Positions 16,801-25,122 of a stretch of 40,686 nucleotides of DNA are shown in pieces. Made by a program: the position numbers and the translations under genes. Under the pieces are notes generated by a model. The model saw nothing but the letters and a program-made list of their open reading frames with translations. It searched no databases and was not told the origin of the DNA. The stretch is taken from positions 1-40,686 of the forward strand of contig CAIYDY010000341.1 of NCBI GenBank assembly GCA_903925015.1, written 5' to 3'. This DNA comes from an uncultured Acidobacteriia bacterium. Its GTDB lineage: Bacteria > Acidobacteriota > Terriglobia > Bryobacterales > Bryobacteraceae. Positions within the stretch are counted from its first letter, which is position 1. Each line of letters starts with the position of its first letter.

Positions 16801-17415
16801 TTACTGGGTATGGGACATCCGCTCCATCATCAAGATGATCACATCGTCGGAGACACCGGCGGTCCGAAGGTGGAGAATGGCGGCGGGGGTGAGGTCGAAG
16901 GCAGCTTCTGAGTCTTGGAGAACTTTCGCAACGAGGCGGGTTGTTGCGCCGGCGTGGAGCAAATCCACCACGTCTTGGTTCCGCAAGCCGACGGCAGACA
17001 CTTGGCGCACACCGGAGTTGCCTGTCGTGGCGAGTACCAAACCCGGTCGGGCCGCAGAGTTTGCTGGTGCCCGTTGCTGTGCCGGCCGGAGCGATTGGGA
17101 CCACGAAACCAGCAGTGCGACGGATAGCGAAAGAACAACGACACGCATCGCCATGGATTGTACATCCAGAACGTGGCGCTGGCGTTTGGAACACCGCCGG
17201 CAGGTGCAAGGCACGTAATGGAACAAAGTGAGGAAATAGTCCAGAAAATCGGATCGGTGCGAGCGCTGGAGCTGCTCCATGCCGCACTTGGTGCAACTCC
17301 GGCCGGGCAGGATAGGGGTTCTGGCGACACGAGGCACCCGTTCCCCCACAAGCCTGCAGGCTCGTTCCGGACTCCAGTCGACTACCGAATCTTCCAACAG
17401 CTCATAACCTTCCAT
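16801..17415 (-). CDS. Cysteine-knuckle membrane protein with C-terminal helical domain (long form)
   Basis: A 204-residue protein of an unnamed family. Residues 41-75 hold CTKC, then 27 residues, then CRRC, plus an extra Cys at 70, a probable zinc-binding knuckle. Residues 89-105 (AMRVVVLSLSVALLVSW) form one membrane helix. Residues 143-202 are a 60-residue domain (LRNQDVVDLLHAG, then AAFDLTPAAILHLRTAGVSDDVI) that aligns without gaps to the end of the protein at 17692. The start is the ATG at 17415 with GGAG 8 nt upstream. It overlaps the preceding gene by 34 bp and is the third gene of an operon of related proteins. The knuckle would face one side of the membrane and the helical domain the other; function unknown. 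Confidence 0.7.
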   Translation of the reverse strand: MEGYELLEDSVVDWSPERACRLVGERVPRVARTPILPGRSCTKCGMEQLQRSHRSDFLDYFLTLFHYVPCTCRRCSKRQRHVLDVQSMAMRVVVLSLSVALLVSWSQSLRPAQQRAPANSAARPGLVLATTGNSGVRQVSAVGLRNQDVVDLLHAGATTRLVAKVLQDSEAAFDLTPAAILHLRTAGVSDDVIILMMERMSHTQ

Positions 17416-17690
17416 AGAAATAACTCCACTAAACTCTTGGACCTCCCACGTAGCATCGCCTCCCGTAGCACAACACTGCGCGGCGGCGGGTCATTGCCCC
17501 GCCGGATGGAGACAGGTGGCGGTGCCATTTTTCGACGGCATCCTTGCAAGCATGCAAGGCACCAGTATGGATAGAGACCAACCGCACTCAACAGATGATC
17601 CATCAAAGAAACTCTCTGGCGCCTAACCAGGGTCCACGACGCGCAGCGGGGACACAAAGTGGGAAGAACGCGATTGATTGGGGTTTTCAT
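17382..17690 (-). CDS. Cysteine-knuckle protein, short form
   Basis: A 102-residue protein. CPRC at 13-16 and CLAC at 44-47 are separated by exactly 27 residues, as in the neighbouring paralogues, and the spacer keeps Leu5, Arg7, Arg10, Leu18, Ser19 and Gly22. The YPY just before the second pair is shared with the protein at 7864. The part after the knuckle (about 55 residues, basic) does not resemble the membrane helix or C-terminal domain of the long forms and partly overlaps the next gene, so the original frame may have been lost. The ATG at 17690 follows the upstream TGA by one base (TGATATG), so translation is coupled. Confidence 0.55.
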   Translation of the reverse strand: MKTPINRVLPTLCPRCASWTLVRRQRVSLMDHLLSAVGLYPYWCLACLQGCRRKMAPPPVSIRRGNDPPPRSVVLREAMLRGRSKSLVELFLWKVMSCWKIR

Positions 17691-17691
17691 A

Positions 17692-18288
17692 TCACGGCAG
17701 CTTCTTCCGACGCCGGTCCAAAATCACTGCAATGACGTCTTCATCCACGCCGCCCCTCTTCAGCTCGATTAAAGCCTGAGGCTGATAGTCGAAGCCGCCG
17801 TCGGAGATCTGGACAACGGTGGAAACAAGCTTGGGCGAGAAACCTGCGTCGGTGAGGCTCAAAACGTCCTTGTTCGTGAGGATCAAGGGCGGAGCTTCCG
17901 GCAGACCTTGGGGCCCTCGCACCCCCCGGCCGGAAAATGAGGATGGCTCGATCCGGGCGGCCATGGGATCTGAAGCGACGCGCAAGGCTCCGATATGCGC
18001 GGTGTAAACGCGAACACCTTCAAACACAATGCCGGCGGCCAGCAGCGCCACCCAGCTTAGACGATTCACAAGTTGATCCTGAGACAGCAGATAGAAGCTA
18101 TAGACGCCGCACCGATCACAACGGCACTGCCAGTAGCCGATTATCGATAGCCAGAAGGAAACGAGCGTTTCCCTTCTGCAGCGGTGCAAATCATAGGCAT
18201 GGCAGGCCTTGCAAGCGGTATCACGGATTTCTCGAACCCGAATGCGGCTGACCGGAGCTACAATCGCTGCGTTGGCGATACTTCTCAT
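17692..18288 (-). CDS. Cysteine-knuckle membrane protein with C-terminal helical domain (long form)
   Basis: A 198-residue paralogue of the gene at 16801. CKAC (26-29), 27 residues, CDRC, with an extra Cys two before the second pair (QCRCDRC). One membrane helix follows (LSWVALLAAGIVFEGV). The last 60 residues (LTNKDVLSLTDAG, then GGFDYQPQALIELKRGGVDEDVI) match the end of the 16801 product without gaps, including the FD, GV and DVI positions. The ATG at 18288 has AAAGGTG about 8 nt upstream. It is the first gene of the three-gene knuckle operon, upstream of the two large kinases in the same direction. The family's function is unknown; a membrane-anchored adaptor is one possibility. Confidence 0.72.
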   Translation of the reverse strand: MRSIANAAIVAPVSRIRVREIRDTACKACHAYDLHRCRRETLVSFWLSIIGYWQCRCDRCGVYSFYLLSQDQLVNRLSWVALLAAGIVFEGVRVYTAHIGALRVASDPMAARIEPSSFSGRGVRGPQGLPEAPPLILTNKDVLSLTDAGFSPKLVSTVVQISDGGFDYQPQALIELKRGGVDEDVIAVILDRRRKKLP

Positions 18289-18437
18289 TTGCTGTTCACC
18301 TTTGTGGAGCTGGGTAATTTGACCACCACATCGGCTGGACCCGTCCGTTGGTCATCGGTGTAAATCGATTACATCAAAAGATCCGGGTGGAAGCAAAGAA
18401 CAGACGGTCAAAGAAGCAAAATAACCAAGGGGAGAGG

Positions 18438-18599
18438 CTAGAACCAGTGCCCACAATCGCCGTCCTCCAAGCGGGAGCGCCAAGGGCGCCAAGAAGGATA
18501 GGGGCCTCGGGACCTGCGTTCCCGACTCCGGGTAGAGCGGGATTCCAAGACGAAAACGATCAGGACAAGTATAGGAATGGCTATGGCAGTGGGCAACAT
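18438..18599 (-). CDS. Putative small membrane protein (53 aa)
   Basis: A short reading frame with ATG at 18599 and TAG at 18438. The N-terminus is one strong membrane helix (AIAIPILVLIVFVL) followed by an Arg/Ser-rich tail (ESRSTRSRERRSRG) and an end of RLEDGDCGHWF, giving a classic N-out/C-in charge pattern. TAAGG stands 8 nt before the ATG. It lies in the 405-bp gap 18289-18693, upstream of the knuckle operon on the same strand, 40 bp downstream of a TTGACGGTCAA palindrome. No family recognised. The rest of the gap (18289-18437) holds only a degenerate GACGGTCAA at 18403-18411. Confidence 0.4.
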   Translation of the reverse strand: MLPTAIAIPILVLIVFVLESRSTRSRERRSRGPYPSWRPWRSRLEDGDCGHWF

Positions 18600-18640
18600 A
18601 GCTATGACCTTAACATCAATCGGGGAGGCGGGAGCGCGGA

Positions 18641-18651
18641 TTGACGGTCAA
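18641..18651. promoter_or_regulatory. Perfect TTGACGGTCAA palindrome
   Basis: TTGACGGTCAA followed by AAA, 42 bp upstream of the ATG at 18599 and 42 bp beyond the stop at 18694. Same core as at 9852 and 16762. It could control the small membrane protein and the knuckle operon. Confidence 0.45.
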
Positions 18652-18693
18652 AAAGGAATAGGCCGGAAAACTGGCCGGCACCGGGAAAACCAG

Positions 18694-19605
18694 CTATTTC
18701 CAGTGGTAACGGATGCCGGCGAAACCGCCGCTGATGAGGTCGCGCTCAAAAAAGTCCTTACTGGGGGTGGTTTTGAAACCCAACGCCTTGTAGCCGCCGA
18801 CGAATTCGAGCGAGCCACGGCGATACGCAACTGTCGCAGCACCGTCCCAGACATAGCTGCCCTTGGGGATACCGAAACCGGAGCCCTCGGCGCGGAACAA
18901 CACGTGGGGCGCAAGGGCGTATTCGGCGGCGATGCCGAGTTCGGGCAGAAATACCTGGCGGTTGCCGGTGGCACTGGACTCGTTCTTGTTCAACGGCGCG
19001 TCAATGCTGTTCTTGGCAACCAAATAGCGGAGAGCCCAGAGAGACTTGATGCGGAACCGCGACACCGGGAACTTGTACGGGTGCAGCAGGTCGTCCAGGT
19101 AAAGCTTGCCGCTGACGATCGAGTGGGACGTCGCCAGGTAGTCGGCCTTCGTGAACTGGGTGGCGAAAGGAGCGGTGTCCTTGGTGATGGTCTGGTTGCC
19201 AACGCCCTTGAGTTCAAACCCTTCGAACTTGAGTTCCCCGGTGCGGGTGACGGGGTAGCTGGCTTCCACCATCGGGCCGGCCTTGTCCTTGCCGGTACCG
19301 AAGACACTGCCGTAGGCCGTGGCCGTCTTGCCGCCAAGGATGTCCGGGCCGTTGGTTGGAACCGGCTGCCAATAAAATGCGCCGATGGTCAAAGTGCGGG
19401 GATCGGGATAGTCCGGAACCTTGGACTTTTCCTCCTTCGCGGGAACCTGGGCCGCCTTTGGTGCGGGGGCTGCGGTCGGGGTTGAGGCAGGTGCCTGTGC
19501 GGTTGCCTGCTGCGCGTGGAGCCCGGTTGCAAACGTCAAGGCGGCCAAGGCGGACATGCCCATAGCGCGTGTGTGGTGGAAACGAAGAATCAAATTGCTC
19601 CTCAT
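18694..19605 (-). CDS. Exported beta-barrel-like outer membrane protein
   Basis: A 303-residue exported protein. Residues 1-32 contain a basic start and a hydrophobic stretch (MSALAALTFATGLHAQQ) typical of Sec signals. An Ala/Pro-rich linker (about 33-58) follows. The rest alternates in beta-strand style (TLTIGAFYWQPVP, GELKFEGFELKGVG, FRIKSLWALRYL, PELGIAAEYALAPHVLFRAEGSG, GSLEFVGGYKALGF) and ends in the aromatic strand GGFAGIRYHWK, as in outer membrane barrels. No specific family recognised. The ATG at 19605 has no Shine-Dalgarno upstream, but an AGGAG inside codons 2-3 could serve the in-frame TTG at codon 5. The leader carries a GC hairpin and a 2x15-bp tandem repeat. Confidence 0.75.
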   Translation of the reverse strand: MRSNLILRFHHTRAMGMSALAALTFATGLHAQQATAQAPASTPTAAPAPKAAQVPAKEEKSKVPDYPDPRTLTIGAFYWQPVPTNGPDILGGKTATAYGSVFGTGKDKAGPMVEASYPVTRTGELKFEGFELKGVGNQTITKDTAPFATQFTKADYLATSHSIVSGKLYLDDLLHPYKFPVSRFRIKSLWALRYLVAKNSIDAPLNKNESSATGNRQVFLPELGIAAEYALAPHVLFRAEGSGFGIPKGSYVWDGAATVAYRRGSLEFVGGYKALGFKTTPSKDFFERDLISGGFAGIRYHWK

Positions 19606-19616
19606 CGGCGGAAAAC

Positions 19617-19631
19617 GGGGGAGATGCCCCC
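19617..19631 (-). promoter_or_regulatory. GC hairpin in the leader of the outer membrane protein gene
   Basis: On the minus strand GGGGG-CATCT-CCCCC folds into a 5-bp GC stem ending 11 nt before the ATG at 19605 and is followed by GTTTT. It could slow ribosome access or act as a weak attenuator. Confidence 0.3.
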
Positions 19632-19660
19632 TGTAAAATTGTATACGTCCGGTGCCTGTC

Positions 19661-19690
19661 GTTCCGGTGCTGGAAGTTCCGGTGCTGGAA
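19661..19690. repeat. Two tandem 15-bp copies
   Basis: GTTCCGGTGCTGGAA occurs twice head to tail (19661-19675 and 19676-19690) in the 140-bp gap between the genes at 19605 and 19746. No gene is involved. Confidence 0.8.
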
Positions 19691-19745
19691 GATTTGATAC
19701 GTACCGGGTGTTCCGCAGGATTCAGCCAATTCCGTCCGCGTGCGG

Positions 19746-21083
19746 CTAGGCGCGAAGCATGCCCGGAATCGGTCCAGTGCTGTCCGCGAAGCGCTCCACG
19801 GGCGTTCCGAAGGCGTTCAGCATGGTCAGCCAGAGATCGGCCAGCGGCGTGTCCTTGCCCCGGACGATGTGCTGTCCAGTGTAAAGGCGTCCGGCGGCAC
19901 CTCCGGCCAGAACGACGGGCAGATTGTGCGGGTCATGCTTGTTGCCGTCGCGCATACCCGCACCGAGCAGGATCATCGAGTTGTCGAGGACGTTGCCCTC
20001 GCCCTCTTTCATGCCACGGAGCTTGCGCAGCAGACCGGCGTATTGCTCCACGTGCCATTGGTTGATCAATTGGTACTGGCGGAGCTTGTCGGGGTCGTTT
20101 TCATGGTGCGAGATCGAATGGTGCGCGCCCTTAACACCGTCGACAAAGGTGAAGTCCTCGTTGCTGACGGCGTTTCCGAACATGAAAGTCGCAATGCGGG
20201 TGGAGTCGGTCTGAAAAGCCAGCGCCACAAGGTCCAGCATTAGCCGCACATGCTCGGCGTGCTTCTCAGGCATCGATTCGGGCTTCCCGGACGGGTCCAG
20301 CGTCGCGCGGGGCTTCCACCTGGACTTGCCGGGTGCGGCGGCACGCTGCAGCCGTACTTCCAGATCGCGGACTACCGAGGTGTATTCGTCCAAGCGCTGC
20401 TGGTCGGCCGTTCCAAGGTTCTGGCGAAGACGCTTGGCGTCATCCCGGACCTGGTCCAACAACAGAAGGTCCTCCTTCCCCGTGCCTTTGGTGGGATGGC
20501 AGGCACGGAACAGGCGCTCGTAGACGTTGCGCGGGTCGATTTCTTTGGCGACCGGCTGGGTGGGTCCACTCCAAGCGATGTGCGAGCCGTAAACCCGGGT
20601 GTAGCCGACGTTCTTATCCACGCCGGTGGTGACCGGGGCGGTGCCGAGTTCGAGCGACGGAATCGGAGTCCGGTTGCCGCTGGCCGTAGCGGCGATTTGG
20701 TCCATCGAAATGCCATGGCAGTTTACATCGACGCCCAGCGTCTTGCTGATGGTGGTGGATGTGAGGAAGCCGCCAGTCTTGACGTAGTGGCCATCGCCGC
20801 CTTTCGACGCCGCGTTCCAGAGGTTGGTGGTGATGTTCAGTTTGTCGCGGAAGTCCCGGAGAGGCGCAAGGGTTGCAGGGAGTTGGAAACTGGGCCCCGG
20901 ATCGGCGGGGGTCCACAAGTCCTCGCGGACGCCGTTCGGCATGTAGAGGATAGCCATCCGCACCGGCCCTTTCGGGGACCGCCCGGCTGCAGGCAGCATC
21001 GCCTCAAGCCACGGCAGAGCAAGGGAAACCCCTGCTCCGCGCAGCAAAGTCCTACGGGATAACGGTGTTCGTGCAAACGGCAT
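19746..21083 (-). CDS. DUF1552 family Tat-exported protein
   Basis: A 445-residue protein of the DUF1552 family, widespread in Planctomycetes and Solibacter-type Acidobacteria and related to alkaline-phosphatase-fold DUF1501 proteins. The twin-arginine leader is clear (LSRRTLLRGAGVSLALPWLE, residues 8-27). Family features include AILYMPNGVREDLWTP, PSLELG, DLVALAFQTDSTRIATFMF, HHSISHHEND and LLGAGMRDGNKHDPHNLPVVLAG. In many genomes it follows a DUF1592/DUF1588 cytochrome-type gene; no such partner is present here, where the upstream gene on the strand is the fungalysin (22 bp away), so the two may be co-transcribed. Biochemical role not established. Confidence 0.93.
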   Translation of the reverse strand: MPFARTPLSRRTLLRGAGVSLALPWLEAMLPAAGRSPKGPVRMAILYMPNGVREDLWTPADPGPSFQLPATLAPLRDFRDKLNITTNLWNAASKGGDGHYVKTGGFLTSTTISKTLGVDVNCHGISMDQIAATASGNRTPIPSLELGTAPVTTGVDKNVGYTRVYGSHIAWSGPTQPVAKEIDPRNVYERLFRACHPTKGTGKEDLLLLDQVRDDAKRLRQNLGTADQQRLDEYTSVVRDLEVRLQRAAAPGKSRWKPRATLDPSGKPESMPEKHAEHVRLMLDLVALAFQTDSTRIATFMFGNAVSNEDFTFVDGVKGAHHSISHHENDPDKLRQYQLINQWHVEQYAGLLRKLRGMKEGEGNVLDNSMILLGAGMRDGNKHDPHNLPVVLAGGAAGRLYTGQHIVRGKDTPLADLWLTMLNAFGTPVERFADSTGPIPGMLRA

Positions 21084-21105
21084 CGGGAACTAATCCAAGA
21101 CTACC

Positions 21106-24100
21106 CTAGTTCTTGGTGAACACGTTGACCCCGTTGCCCTGCTTGAACGGGACCAGGAAGTTGCCTCCGTTGTCGGTCCTGAGATAGATGCCGAGGATGT
21201 GGGGTCCGTTCGGCAAACGTGTGGTGTCAAATGTGGCGGTAAAGCCGATGTTCGGGCAAGCCGTCACGGTCGACAGCGCGGCGCAAACATCGGGGGCAGG
21301 CGTTCCGTAGGTGATGGAATCATAGCCGAAATTATCCACCAGGACGGTACCGCCCGTGACTTTGCCACCCGGTATGTAGGCGTAGCCCGTGATCTTGATG
21401 ACTCCGGACAGGACTTCGTTGGCTTTCGGGCTAGTCATGTCGCCAACACCCTGGGAGATTGGCCCGTTCTTCACGTTGAAGTTGATCGGCACATCCGGGA
21501 GTAGGGTGGTGCGGCCAGTTTCGTCGCGAACCCGGATCTGCATCTTGTGCGGACCGTCGATCAGGGGTAGGACGCCGCCCTTGGTGTCGACGGGAAGCCG
21601 GAATCCGATAGTCGGGCAGCCAGGCGGGACTGGCTTCAGCGTCGCGCAAATGTCGGTGCGGCTGAATCCGTAGGATGCTGCGCCGTAGGAGAGACCGTCG
21701 ATGAGCACGTCGACGCCCGCAACCCGGAAACTGTCCGCGGCCGCGTAGCCGGTAACCGTGAACACCGCGGAGATGGTGTCGCCTTCGTTGATGTTTTCCA
21801 CCTTCCCGTAAGGGATGGTTCCGGCACCGGCATCCACCGTGAACGAAACCGGCTTCGACGGGAAATCAATCCACGCCCCGCGCGTGTTGGTGACGCGGAC
21901 CACCATGGTGTGGGCACCCGACGCGATGTTGCGTCCGGCCAGATCAATCAGTGCGGAGTAGCCAATGCGGGGGCAGCCCGGAATATTTTGCGTGGCACAG
22001 ACATCGGGCCTGGAGACGCCCAGGGTGGCCCGTGCTTGCTCCAGTCCGTCAATTAGGACGTCAACCTTTGAGAGGGGAGCGCCGGGGTCCCAAGCGACGC
22101 CGGTCACCGTCATCAACCCTTGGACATGGGCTCCGTTCACTGGATTGTCGATGGTTCCGTTCGGGTAGCTGGGGGTATTGAACGGAGGATCATAGCGGAG
22201 CGCCACGTTGGTTAGGGGTTGGAGCACCGTTGTCTGGCTGTACACGTCGTGCCCGTTGGAGATTCCGACTGTAGCTGCGGCGTTGCAACCGGCACCCTGG
22301 GTGAGAGCTTGGCCAATTTCGGCATTGCCGGTCCCGTAGTTGTAAAGGATGGTGCCGTCCTCGGAAAGAGTCACGGAGAAATTGACCGGACTTCCCTTCC
22401 CTCCGGTGGCGTTGGCCAAGTTGTAAGTCTCACCGGCCCAGCGGACGGTCCAAGTAGCGGGAACATCCGGTCCAGCGACGGTGGAACTCACGTACATGCC
22501 CTCGTTGGCCTGGGCGGTGCCACGTGTGGTGATTTGGCTCCAAAGCGGCGCGATGGTTTTCGAAATTGGGAGCGAGGTCGCGTCCGTGCAGGCCGAAAAA
22601 GTGGTGGATGCTCGGTCAAAGAACAGAGCGCCGTTTTCGTCGATGGTCACGAACTTGTACTTGCCGTCGTAGAACGGAAACACGAACGGAATGTCCGTGG
22701 AGACAGATGACGCCGAGGAGAGTTTTCTTTCGCCCGGAAAGGTGAGCGCCGCCTTCGGCGCGACGCCGACAGCGCTATAAGCAGGCATGGTGGCAGCCGA
22801 GGTGGAGATGAGCTTGGCGCCCGAGCCGCCGGTGTCGCCATCCAAATAGTAGGCGTTGATGAAGTCGCCGGGAGTAATGTTCAGGGTGCTGTTTTGGCGG
22901 TTTACAACGTTGCCGGAGGTTGCAATGGCACCGATGTAGACCGAGCCGGTGCGCGTCAGGATCAGATCCTCCAAATCGCCGGTGCCGCTGGTGAGCTGGA
23001 TGCGGGCTGTGGGTTGGGTGTTGTTCGAATCCTGGAGGACCACGCGCACGGTTTCGCCGATCACGAATGGATCGTCGTAGAACTTGAGACGTCCGGTGTT
23101 TGAAGGCAGGTCGAAAGATGGCACGACGTGGACGGTGCTGCCTCCGGAGGTGTAGGCCGTGGCTCCCAGACCCCGTTTCGCGAAAGCGGCCCAGAGCTGG
23201 TCCTGGCTGGCACCCTTGAAGTCGACGCGGTCGGCAAGCAGCATGGCGTCCCGCATATCCACCATGGTTGAGGCGGGCGGGGAGAGCTTCATAGCGTCCA
23301 AGGCCAGCAAGCGGATACGGCGGCGCCCTTCCGCGTCTCCAAACTGTTTGATGATGTTGGATCGGGCCTCCCAGAGGGCCTCGAACCAGATCTCGCCGTC
23401 GGCATGGACTTCGGGCCGGTAGATGACGTTGCCGAGGTTGGCGAACGTCAGCGGATTGGCCGTGAAATCGGTTGTGTAGGGGCGGGTACGGAAGTCGCCC
23501 ACGCCGAAGGTTTGGTCGAAGTACTCGGCTGTCGGGTAGTAGCCGTCCGGAGGAGCGTTGGCCGGGAGGGTGTACTCGAGACCGAAGAAATCGCTCCAGG
23601 CTTCCCCCATTGCCGCACCCTGGAAGGTCGAGTACGACTGGCGAGCAAGGCGTGTGCTGACACCATGGGTGTATTCGTGGACGATCACGACGGAATCGAG
23701 GGCCCCGTCGGTGAACAGGTTCGATGGTGGAAGCGGAAAGTTCGGCCCGGGACGACCAATGTACATGGCAACCATGGATTGCCCTCCGTCGCCTACGGCT
23801 AGACGGCTAAAGAACGCGTTGAGAAACTGGCCCGTGGCACCAACATTGGCTGCCCCAAAATGGGTGTAGGCGTAGATTGGGTCGCCGTCCACGCCGCCAC
23901 GGCCGAAATTGTTTTGCTGGAAGTTCCCGGACGCCTCGTCGAAGCCATTCTGGTAATGGAGATCATGCGCGCGGTTGATCCAGTAGAAGAGATTGGTGTT
24001 GACTGCGTCCTTGTAGGCGAGCGTGTTGCCAGTGTTGGGGCCAAGTTCCAGCGGAAAGCTGAAGTCGCCGTTTGGAGCCGTCGTGATGTCCGGACTGGCG

Positions 24101-24999
24101 AGGAAGCGGGTTCCCAGGAGGTTTTCGCCGACCACCGCGTTGTTGCCTGCCGTGGTGTTGTTGGTGGTCCAGCCCAAGGGGGACAGCCGGCTATCCGGGT
24201 TGAAGCTCTGCATGGTCCGCTGCACATAGGCCGGTGCGGACGTTAGCAGCGTTCCAGGATTCGGGTTGGGTTGAGGGCTGTCCCGTTCGAAGACCAACCC
24301 CTTGGGCGGAGATTGGAAGAGGGTTAACGCCTCGTTGGCGATGGTTTGGCGGCTCTCGCTGTCCACAACGGTGGCGTAGCGGCTGATGCCATCCTCATCG
24401 GTCACGTAGAGCAGCCAAGCCGGACGGACCGTGCCACGGAAGCCGTACCAGACCATTTCGCCTTCGATGTCTTCGGAAAGGGCCACGGCTGAAAGTCGGA
24501 CGGCACCTTGCCGGGCCGGACGGCGGATGCTCGTCTGAGGCTGGAATCGTTCGCCAAGCCGGGGATTCACCGTGCGGACGGCGGCACGGGCGGCTGCAAG
24601 GACCGAATCGGTGCCGGGAAGGGGTACATCGTTCCCCGGGGCATTGAAAAACAGGCCGCCGGAGTTTAGGATCTGGCCATCGCGATCCACGTTGATGGTC
24701 CATTCCGCATTGAGGACGTCCAAGCCGCGGAACTGCTGCTTGAAGATCAGGTGTGTGACACCGTTGTGCTCCGTGGAGTATTGCTTGGCGAGATAGACAC
24801 CGGAGATGCCGGGGGCGTCGATCACGGCTCCGGAGGCGGAATCCAAGAGGGATCTGCGCACATACTCGAGCCCGATATCGGCTGCACGTCCGGCTCTGGG
24901 GCCGGTCAGCGTGCCGGTTGGGTTGAACCGGTGGATCGAGCGGTCCTGGGCTAACGCGGCGCTCATGAACACAAATGCGGAAAACACGATCTTTTTCAT
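21106..24999 (-). CDS. M36 family (fungalysin-type) secreted metallopeptidase with three Ig-like repeats
   Basis: A 1297-residue secreted zinc protease. Signal peptide at 1-18 (MKKIVFSAFVFMSAALAQ). A thermolysin/fungalysin-type propeptide region follows (about 65-230, with THLIFKQQFRGLDVLNAEW). In the M36 catalytic domain the zinc motif is HEYTH at 441-445, with the third ligand Glu466 in GEAWSDFFGLEY. A beta-rich region comes next, then three repeats of about 115 residues at 947-1063, 1064-1178 and 1179-1297. Each repeat has TVTG/KITGYA, a V(D/L)VLIDG-type strand and two cysteines around a CP turn (DVCAT...GCPRIG, DICAT...GCPTIG, DVCAA...ACPNIG), so a disulphide per repeat is likely. The ATG at 24999 has AGGAG 6 nt upstream, which fixes the start. 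Likely role: extracellular protein degradation. Confidence 0.94.
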   Translation of the reverse strand: MKKIVFSAFVFMSAALAQDRSIHRFNPTGTLTGPRAGRAADIGLEYVRRSLLDSASGAVIDAPGISGVYLAKQYSTEHNGVTHLIFKQQFRGLDVLNAEWTINVDRDGQILNSGGLFFNAPGNDVPLPGTDSVLAAARAAVRTVNPRLGERFQPQTSIRRPARQGAVRLSAVALSEDIEGEMVWYGFRGTVRPAWLLYVTDEDGISRYATVVDSESRQTIANEALTLFQSPPKGLVFERDSPQPNPNPGTLLTSAPAYVQRTMQSFNPDSRLSPLGWTTNNTTAGNNAVVGENLLGTRFLASPDITTAPNGDFSFPLELGPNTGNTLAYKDAVNTNLFYWINRAHDLHYQNGFDEASGNFQQNNFGRGGVDGDPIYAYTHFGAANVGATGQFLNAFFSRLAVGDGGQSMVAMYIGRPGPNFPLPPSNLFTDGALDSVVIVHEYTHGVSTRLARQSYSTFQGAAMGEAWSDFFGLEYTLPANAPPDGYYPTAEYFDQTFGVGDFRTRPYTTDFTANPLTFANLGNVIYRPEVHADGEIWFEALWEARSNIIKQFGDAEGRRRIRLLALDAMKLSPPASTMVDMRDAMLLADRVDFKGASQDQLWAAFAKRGLGATAYTSGGSTVHVVPSFDLPSNTGRLKFYDDPFVIGETVRVVLQDSNNTQPTARIQLTSGTGDLEDLILTRTGSVYIGAIATSGNVVNRQNSTLNITPGDFINAYYLDGDTGGSGAKLISTSAATMPAYSAVGVAPKAALTFPGERKLSSASSVSTDIPFVFPFYDGKYKFVTIDENGALFFDRASTTFSACTDATSLPISKTIAPLWSQITTRGTAQANEGMYVSSTVAGPDVPATWTVRWAGETYNLANATGGKGSPVNFSVTLSEDGTILYNYGTGNAEIGQALTQGAGCNAAATVGISNGHDVYSQTTVLQPLTNVALRYDPPFNTPSYPNGTIDNPVNGAHVQGLMTVTGVAWDPGAPLSKVDVLIDGLEQARATLGVSRPDVCATQNIPGCPRIGYSALIDLAGRNIASGAHTMVVRVTNTRGAWIDFPSKPVSFTVDAGAGTIPYGKVENINEGDTISAVFTVTGYAAADSFRVAGVDVLIDGLSYGAASYGFSRTDICATLKPVPPGCPTIGFRLPVDTKGGVLPLIDGPHKMQIRVRDETGRTTLLPDVPINFNVKNGPISQGVGDMTSPKANEVLSGVIKITGYAYIPGGKVTGGTVLVDNFGYDSITYGTPAPDVCAALSTVTACPNIGFTATFDTTRLPNGPHILGIYLRTDNGGNFLVPFKQGNGVNVFTKN

Positions 25000-25122
25000 G
25001 CCGTCTCCTGGCGAATAGTCCGGGGCCATGGGATTCGCCCGGACCATAATAGCAGGGAAAACGCTATGACAAGGTGGTTAGTTGCCGAAAGTCGGTGCCT
25101 ATGCGGAGGAATCAGTGGGAAA

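Noticed and set aside
18348-18644. 98-codon plus-strand frame
   Set aside because: Low-complexity and lies opposite the better-supported small membrane protein at 18438-18599.
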